NCBI RefSeq assembly: GCF_030908465.1 | Contig: NZ_CP133078.1 | Coordinates: forward strand, 1,426,001-1,490,000 | Direction: 5' to 3' | Length of the DNA: 64,000 nucleotides | Source: Anaerotignum sp. MB30-C6 | GTDB taxonomy: Bacteria > Bacillota > Clostridia > Lachnospirales > Anaerotignaceae | Part shown: positions 59,915 through 64,000 of the stretch, piece by piece | How the letters are laid out: each line of letters opens with the position of its first letter | How positions within the stretch are numbered: the stretch's first letter is position 1 | Position numbers and translations under genes: made by a program | The notes under the pieces: generated by a model | Told to the model about the DNA's origin: nothing | What the model saw: only the letters and a program-made list of their open reading frames with translations | Database searches by the model: none

Positions 59915-60820
59915 ATGAGAGATACATTGAAGCAAGTAGTTAAAAACACTATATGTATTGAATGTAAATTACCACACGATGAAAGTGGGGTTAATAAGTC
60001 ATGCCTTTCTACAAACAACGACATCTGCTTTAAAAATGAAAATAGCGAGGATTTAGCCAAAGTAATATATAATGGAATAGTTGAATTTGCTGTAAACCAA
60101 TATGACATCGATTACGACAATCTAGCTCTTGAGCAAAGAAAGGTCATTCTGCGTCGCATGCGTTATGATCCCTCTGCAAGCAAAACCGCTAAAATAAGGT
60201 ATGGTTTTTATGGAGAAGTTCTACTTGATTTGATATTAAGATGTTTTTTGAACACCAATGTTATTCTAGCGAGAGGATATTTGTATTCACCTATAGAAAA
60301 TAGTGAAGTTAAAGGATTTGATGCATTTCATATAGTCGAGAATAAAGAAAAACTTGATTTATGGCTGGGAGAAGCAAAGTTCTATGTTGATTTTAAAAAG
60401 CCTATAACGGATGTTTTAGCGAAGATAAAAACTTCTTTATCTGATGATTATGTACATACCAACCTTTTAGCACTTATTGATTGGCAGGATAGATTTACTA
60501 CATCAAGCACAAGATTAAAATCTATTCTTGATATGTGGGAGGAAAACCCGGAAATTAATTTAGCTCAACAAATGACAGAACATCAGATTAGATTAACATA
60601 CCCTGTATTTATAGCTTATCAACAAAAACAGTCAGATGAGTTTCATGCAAGCATAAAAAAGTGTATTGAACATATTGATTCTGAGTTTAAAAGATTAAAT
60701 GTCACAATACCGGGGAGTTTTGAGCATCGTTTGTTTTTTATTTTTCTTCCTTTATCAGAGGTTAAGAAGATTAAGGAGAGTGTGGTTGAATGGATAGACT
60801 CACAAGAACCTCTAATATAA
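59915..60820 (+). CDS. hamA: Hachiman effector HamA (DUF1837)
   Basis: 301 residues. The DUF1837 signature is visible: RRMRYDPSASKTAKIRYGFY, GEVLLDLILRCF, and ARGYLYSPIENSEVKGFDAF followed by LWLGEAKFYVDF, which supply the conserved acidic and Lys residues of the nuclease-like core. HamA with helicase HamB makes up the Hachiman anti-phage system, in which HamA is the DNA-cutting effector. AAGGTGG precedes the ATG. HamB starts 31 bases before this gene's stop, as usual for the pair. Confidence 0.9.
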   Translation: MRDTLKQVVKNTICIECKLPHDESGVNKSCLSTNNDICFKNENSEDLAKVIYNGIVEFAVNQYDIDYDNLALEQRKVILRRMRYDPSASKTAKIRYGFYGEVLLDLILRCFLNTNVILARGYLYSPIENSEVKGFDAFHIVENKEKLDLWLGEAKFYVDFKKPITDVLAKIKTSLSDDYVHTNLLALIDWQDRFTTSSTRLKSILDMWEENPEINLAQQMTEHQIRLTYPVFIAYQQKQSDEFHASIKKCIEHIDSEFKRLNVTIPGSFEHRLFFIFLPLSEVKKIKESVVEWIDSQEPLI

Positions 60821-63090
60821 TTAAATCATACTATCACTATAAAAGAACAAATGACGCTGCTTTGTTTGTAAAAGAAGTGTGCCGTTTTTTTGATTATATA
60901 AAAGATGAGAAATTGTCTGATGGTGATTTAAATTTTCTTTTATTTCTAGCGAATGAAGCAGGTATTCCACAATATTACGATTTGTTGCAAAACAAATATA
61001 CTAGTGAGGTTATTTCTGAAGAAAATATCAATTTGTTGTCTTTAAGTGCTCTGTTTTATGATGCGAGCCTAGTGCAAGGTGATAATAAACTACACAGATA
61101 TCAGAAGCAGGTATTGGACAGTTTTTCGGATAACAAACGTAATCGCTTTGTTCTTACTGCTCCGACTTCGTTCGGAAAAACTTTTTTAGTCTATGAAATA
61201 GTAAGAAAAATGGAGTATGACAATGTATTATTGATTTTCCCATCTATTAGTTTGCTGTCAGAAAATTATTCTAAGCTTAGGAATTCATCAGTTTTTAAGG
61301 AATATAAAATACACTCACTGAGCGAAGAAGAATACAATTCTAAAGAGAAAAATGTATTTATTTTTACCCCAGAGAGATACCTTTCATTCATGGACAAAAA
61401 TTTAAAATTAAAGTTTGATTTTTCTTTTATAGATGAGGTGTATAAGATTGACAACAGCTTTATAATGGATCAAGAAACTACTGGAGAAAATGAACGTGAT
61501 ACTGCATATAGGCTGGCTTTAGAATTTATTTGTGTTGTATCCAAGGATATGCTTTTGGCGGGACCATATATGTCCTTGCCGGACTTAAAAAGCAATACAA
61601 CTGCATCTTTTATAAATTTTGCTAATGACAATGGTTTTAAATTTTTAAAATACAATCAATTTGAGATTGTAGAAAAAACGTATCAAACTATTAAAAATCA
61701 GCGAGAGTACATTATTGGCAATACAAATATAGCCATCGGATCAATTAAGAAGGCTGAAAAGATATCTAGAATCATAGAGTCAATTAGTTCATCCATAGAG
61801 AACACAATTATTTATTGCGGAAGAAAAACTAAAACTGAAGAATACTCAAAGCTATTACTAGAGAACCAGAGACTAATCTCAGTATTTCAACAACGATGTG
61901 AGGCAAATACACCTGATGTATATTATATATTCCTTGAACATTTAGAAAACACATTTGGCTCAGATTGGGTTGTATTAAAAGCTTTAAAAGCAAGAATCGG
62001 CATTCACCATAGTTTAGTCCCTAAATATATTCAAAAAGAAATTATAAGCTTATTTAATAGTGGTGCGTTGATATGTCTTTTTTCTACTACAACAATAACT
62101 GAAGGGGTTAATACTACTGCAAAGAATATAATCATTACCTCTAACAAAAAAGGGATAAAACCTTTAAAACAGTTTGATGCTAAAAATATAGCTGGACGAG
62201 CTGGAAGATTCGGACAACATTACTTAGGCAGAGTTGTTGATTTAGACAACGACTTCAAAGAAATTGCAGATGGAAATCAAGAAAATATCGCACATAAAAA
62301 TTATGATAAAGATTCACCAAAAACAGATATAGATTATCAAATAACAAAAGAAAAATATTTATCTGAACAAGATAAGAAAGAAAAGGATTTTATACAGAAG
62401 CAAATTGATAAACTTGGAATTCCACCAGAAGTGTTTAATTCATTTAGAGTGGTTGGGCCAAAGGATAAGCTTATACTATATTCTAAAATTATGAACCTGA
62501 GTCCATCTCAACTTATGGAGATTAAAAATGTTTCTGTAACTTTGGCAAGAAGCAATGTAAGTAGTTTGGATTGGAAAGGGTTCCAGCTTATTATGAACAT
62601 AGTGGATCCAATAGTGAAAGAAGATAAGCTTAAAAATTTAATTGAATGCAAAACAGGCGATACTCAAACATATTCATTGATTACTGTTTTATTAAATTCA
62701 TATCTTGATGGCGGCTTTTTGTCAATGGTGAAATATTATACTGACAGAAAAAACTCACCCAAAACTAAGGACGAAGCTATTCGTACTGTTGCAGACTATG
62801 TATATAATGTTTTTAAATATCATTTAGTAAAATATTTAGGAGTTTTTGATATTTTCTATCGATATAGAATTTCCACAATGCAAAATAAAGAAATTGATGA
62901 AATTTCAGGTTTAGGATTATTGTTACAAAAGCTCGAATACAATGCACTTAATCCTAAGGCAAGAAGAATAAGCGATTTTGGTGTTCCATTCAAAGTCGTG
63001 AAATATTATGATAGCGATGGAAGAGGAAAAAAGAGTTTTGATAAGTATGAGGAATATGTAGATGCAAGTATACAATCATTATTAGATTAG
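60790..63090 (+). CDS. hamB: Hachiman helicase HamB
   Basis: 766 residues. Superfamily 2 helicase motifs: Walker A APTSFGKTF (about 122-130), motif II FIDEVYK (about 212), motif III-like AGPYMS, motif V-like STTTITEGVNTT and motif VI NIAGRAGRFGQ (about 466-476). The C-terminal 250 residues are helical with no other domain. HamB detects or unwinds foreign DNA and releases HamA. The DEVY sequence replaces the usual DEAH, normal in this family. Coupled by overlap to hamA. Confidence 0.9.
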   Translation: MDRLTRTSNIIKSYYHYKRTNDAALFVKEVCRFFDYIKDEKLSDGDLNFLLFLANEAGIPQYYDLLQNKYTSEVISEENINLLSLSALFYDASLVQGDNKLHRYQKQVLDSFSDNKRNRFVLTAPTSFGKTFLVYEIVRKMEYDNVLLIFPSISLLSENYSKLRNSSVFKEYKIHSLSEEEYNSKEKNVFIFTPERYLSFMDKNLKLKFDFSFIDEVYKIDNSFIMDQETTGENERDTAYRLALEFICVVSKDMLLAGPYMSLPDLKSNTTASFINFANDNGFKFLKYNQFEIVEKTYQTIKNQREYIIGNTNIAIGSIKKAEKISRIIESISSSIENTIIYCGRKTKTEEYSKLLLENQRLISVFQQRCEANTPDVYYIFLEHLENTFGSDWVVLKALKARIGIHHSLVPKYIQKEIISLFNSGALICLFSTTTITEGVNTTAKNIIITSNKKGIKPLKQFDAKNIAGRAGRFGQHYLGRVVDLDNDFKEIADGNQENIAHKNYDKDSPKTDIDYQITKEKYLSEQDKKEKDFIQKQIDKLGIPPEVFNSFRVVGPKDKLILYSKIMNLSPSQLMEIKNVSVTLARSNVSSLDWKGFQLIMNIVDPIVKEDKLKNLIECKTGDTQTYSLITVLLNSYLDGGFLSMVKYYTDRKNSPKTKDEAIRTVADYVYNVFKYHLVKYLGVFDIFYRYRISTMQNKEIDEISGLGLLLQKLEYNALNPKARRISDFGVPFKVVKYYDSDGRGKKSFDKYEEYVDASIQSLLD

Positions 63091-63120
63091 ACTTTATTGA
63101 TATAAATTATAGGAGGCCGT

Positions 63121-64000
63121 ATGGAAAACGCATTAACGATTCGTGATAATCCCACTGAAATTGCTAATATTATAGAAACTTCAAACAATATGCATTTATC
63201 AGTATTGGAGGCAATTGGTTTGCCTACAGAAAATATTTTATCTTCAATTGATGAAAGGAAAGTAGCGATTAGAAATTTGCCGTATGTGATAGAAAAAATG
63301 AACACACCACTATTGAGTGATGCGTATTATCTTTCTAAGTTTTTTGTGGCTGTAGCAACTGGATTATTTGATGCTGCGCTAAATTATCTATGGGATGAAA
63401 CAATCAAACAACTTAGAATTCGTATAATCAACGGAGATATTAAGTATTTTTATGATGTGGTAATATCGGATGATAGAAGAAAAAATTTTTCGTCTCCAGA
63501 GGACTTGCTAAAGTTAGATGATTTTGATTTAATCAAAGGTGCATTGCAAATAGACTTGATTTCGCAGATAGGTTATAAGCATTTAGATTATATTCGCTTT
63601 ATGCGTAATTGGGCCAGTGCAGCACATCCAAATCAAGCGGAATTAACCGGGTTAAACTTGATATCATGGTTAGAGATATGTATCAAAGAGGTTATTGCTA
63701 CACCTCCTTCAAATATACAAGTAAGAATAAATCAATTACTTACGAATATTAAATCTGAAGTAATCGATGAAGAACAGGCAGAAACAATAACCATATTTTT
63801 CACGGAACTTAGTAATGATAAAGCCGATGCTTTAGCCAAAGGCTTTTTTGGTATATATATAGATCACAATACTACTCAGCAAACGAGAACAAATATAAAC
63901 AATCTTGCACCTGCTTTATGGCAAGTTATTTCGGAAGAAATCAAATCCGACTTTGGAATAAGATATGCTACTTATGTAGCGAATGGAGATAATCAGACTA
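63121..64000 (+). CDS. Unknown gene after Hachiman, cut by the window end
   Basis: An open frame from ATG 63121 (AGGAGG ahead), 293 codons to the end of the window without a stop. It begins MENALTIRDNPTEIANIIET, has HLDYIRFMRNWASAAHPNQ near residue 160 and continues with acidic helices. No recognised domain, membrane segment or signal peptide; HPNQAEL recalls abortive-infection or AbiJ/HEPN-like alpha-helical proteins, which is only an impression. Only 30 bases after hamB, so it is probably the next gene of the same defence operon. Confidence 0.65.
   Translation, partial: MENALTIRDNPTEIANIIETSNNMHLSVLEAIGLPTENILSSIDERKVAIRNLPYVIEKMNTPLLSDAYYLSKFFVAVATGLFDAALNYLWDETIKQLRIRIINGDIKYFYDVVISDDRRKNFSSPEDLLKLDDFDLIKGALQIDLISQIGYKHLDYIRFMRNWASAAHPNQAELTGLNLISWLEICIKEVIATPPSNIQVRINQLLTNIKSEVIDEEQAETITIFFTELSNDKADALAKGFFGIYIDHNTTQQTRTNINNLAPALWQVISEEIKSDFGIRYATYVANGDNQT

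Noticed and set aside
1-64000. CRISPR array or rRNA genes.
   Set aside because: No regularly spaced repeats and no rRNA-like sequence were seen.

Overview
The window looks like a gut-type anaerobe of the Bacillota, class Clostridia (Lachnospiraceae or Oscillospirales grade; I cannot place it more finely). The evidence is strong GGAGG ribosome sites, hybrid cluster proteins, rubredoxin, a desulfoferrodoxin-like domain, an agr-type peptide system and large serine recombinases in sets of three. By eye the first 12.6 kb is richer in G+C than the AT-rich remainder. The whole window reads as accessory DNA built from successive insertions.

Layout. (1) 0-12.6 kb: an excisionase-like HTH protein and a membrane LuxR regulator, then one long co-directional cluster of zinc-ribbon membrane proteins, lipoproteins and a coiled-coil secreted protein of unknown purpose. 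(2) 12.6-18.2 kb: element A, with a regulated sigma-factor-like gene, a candidate structured RNA and three serine-recombinase genes, of which the first two are joined by a deletion. (3) 18.4-21.9 kb: a GIY-YIG protein, a small unknown, a MoxR/VWA fusion and an XRE-desulfoferrodoxin fusion. (4) 21.9-29 kb: a drug-resistance island with mef(A)-msr(D)-type macrolide resistance and both of its attenuator peptides, a nucleotidyltransferase, a Vat-type acetyltransferase, an AraC regulator and a rifampin ADP-ribosyltransferase. (5) 29-31.4 kb: decayed DNA (RNA methyltransferase tail, frameshifted XRE, SLOG pseudogene, IS256 remnant).

(6) 31.4-43 kb: a nitrosative/oxidative-stress region. It holds two hcp genes, two cupins, a ferredoxin, hemerythrin, a DUF2249-like protein, the metallo half of a flavodiiron protein, a split permease with a ferredoxin tail, rubredoxin and three Crp/Fnr regulators. 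The same palindrome, TGTTGY-N4-RCAACA, lies in three of its promoters. (7) 43.3-49.7 kb: an agr quorum-sensing locus that was duplicated and then decayed reciprocally: one intact agrD, one intact agrB, a core-deleted agrD, a frameshifted agrC and an IS3-family insertion between the copies. (8) 49.8-57.5 kb: element B, the same plan as element A with a different recombinase trio, plus an orphan recombinase C-terminal half. (9) 57.7-64 kb: a defence island with an HTH protein, a cytosine methyltransferase, a PmeII-type endonuclease, Hachiman (hamA, hamB) and an unfinished unknown gene.

The most novel-looking signal is shared by elements A and B. Ahead of each sigma-like gene is a leader with the same order of parts: a terminator, a hexapeptide ORF (MTAIFG or MTAILG), a small hairpin hiding the next ribosome site, a second ORF of about 55 codons that runs through a second terminator and carries CCRSPP near its end, and a long hairpin hiding the ribosome site of the sigma-like gene. 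This suggests a translation-coupled attenuation cascade controlling element mobility. All functional statements come from reading the sequence without database searches.
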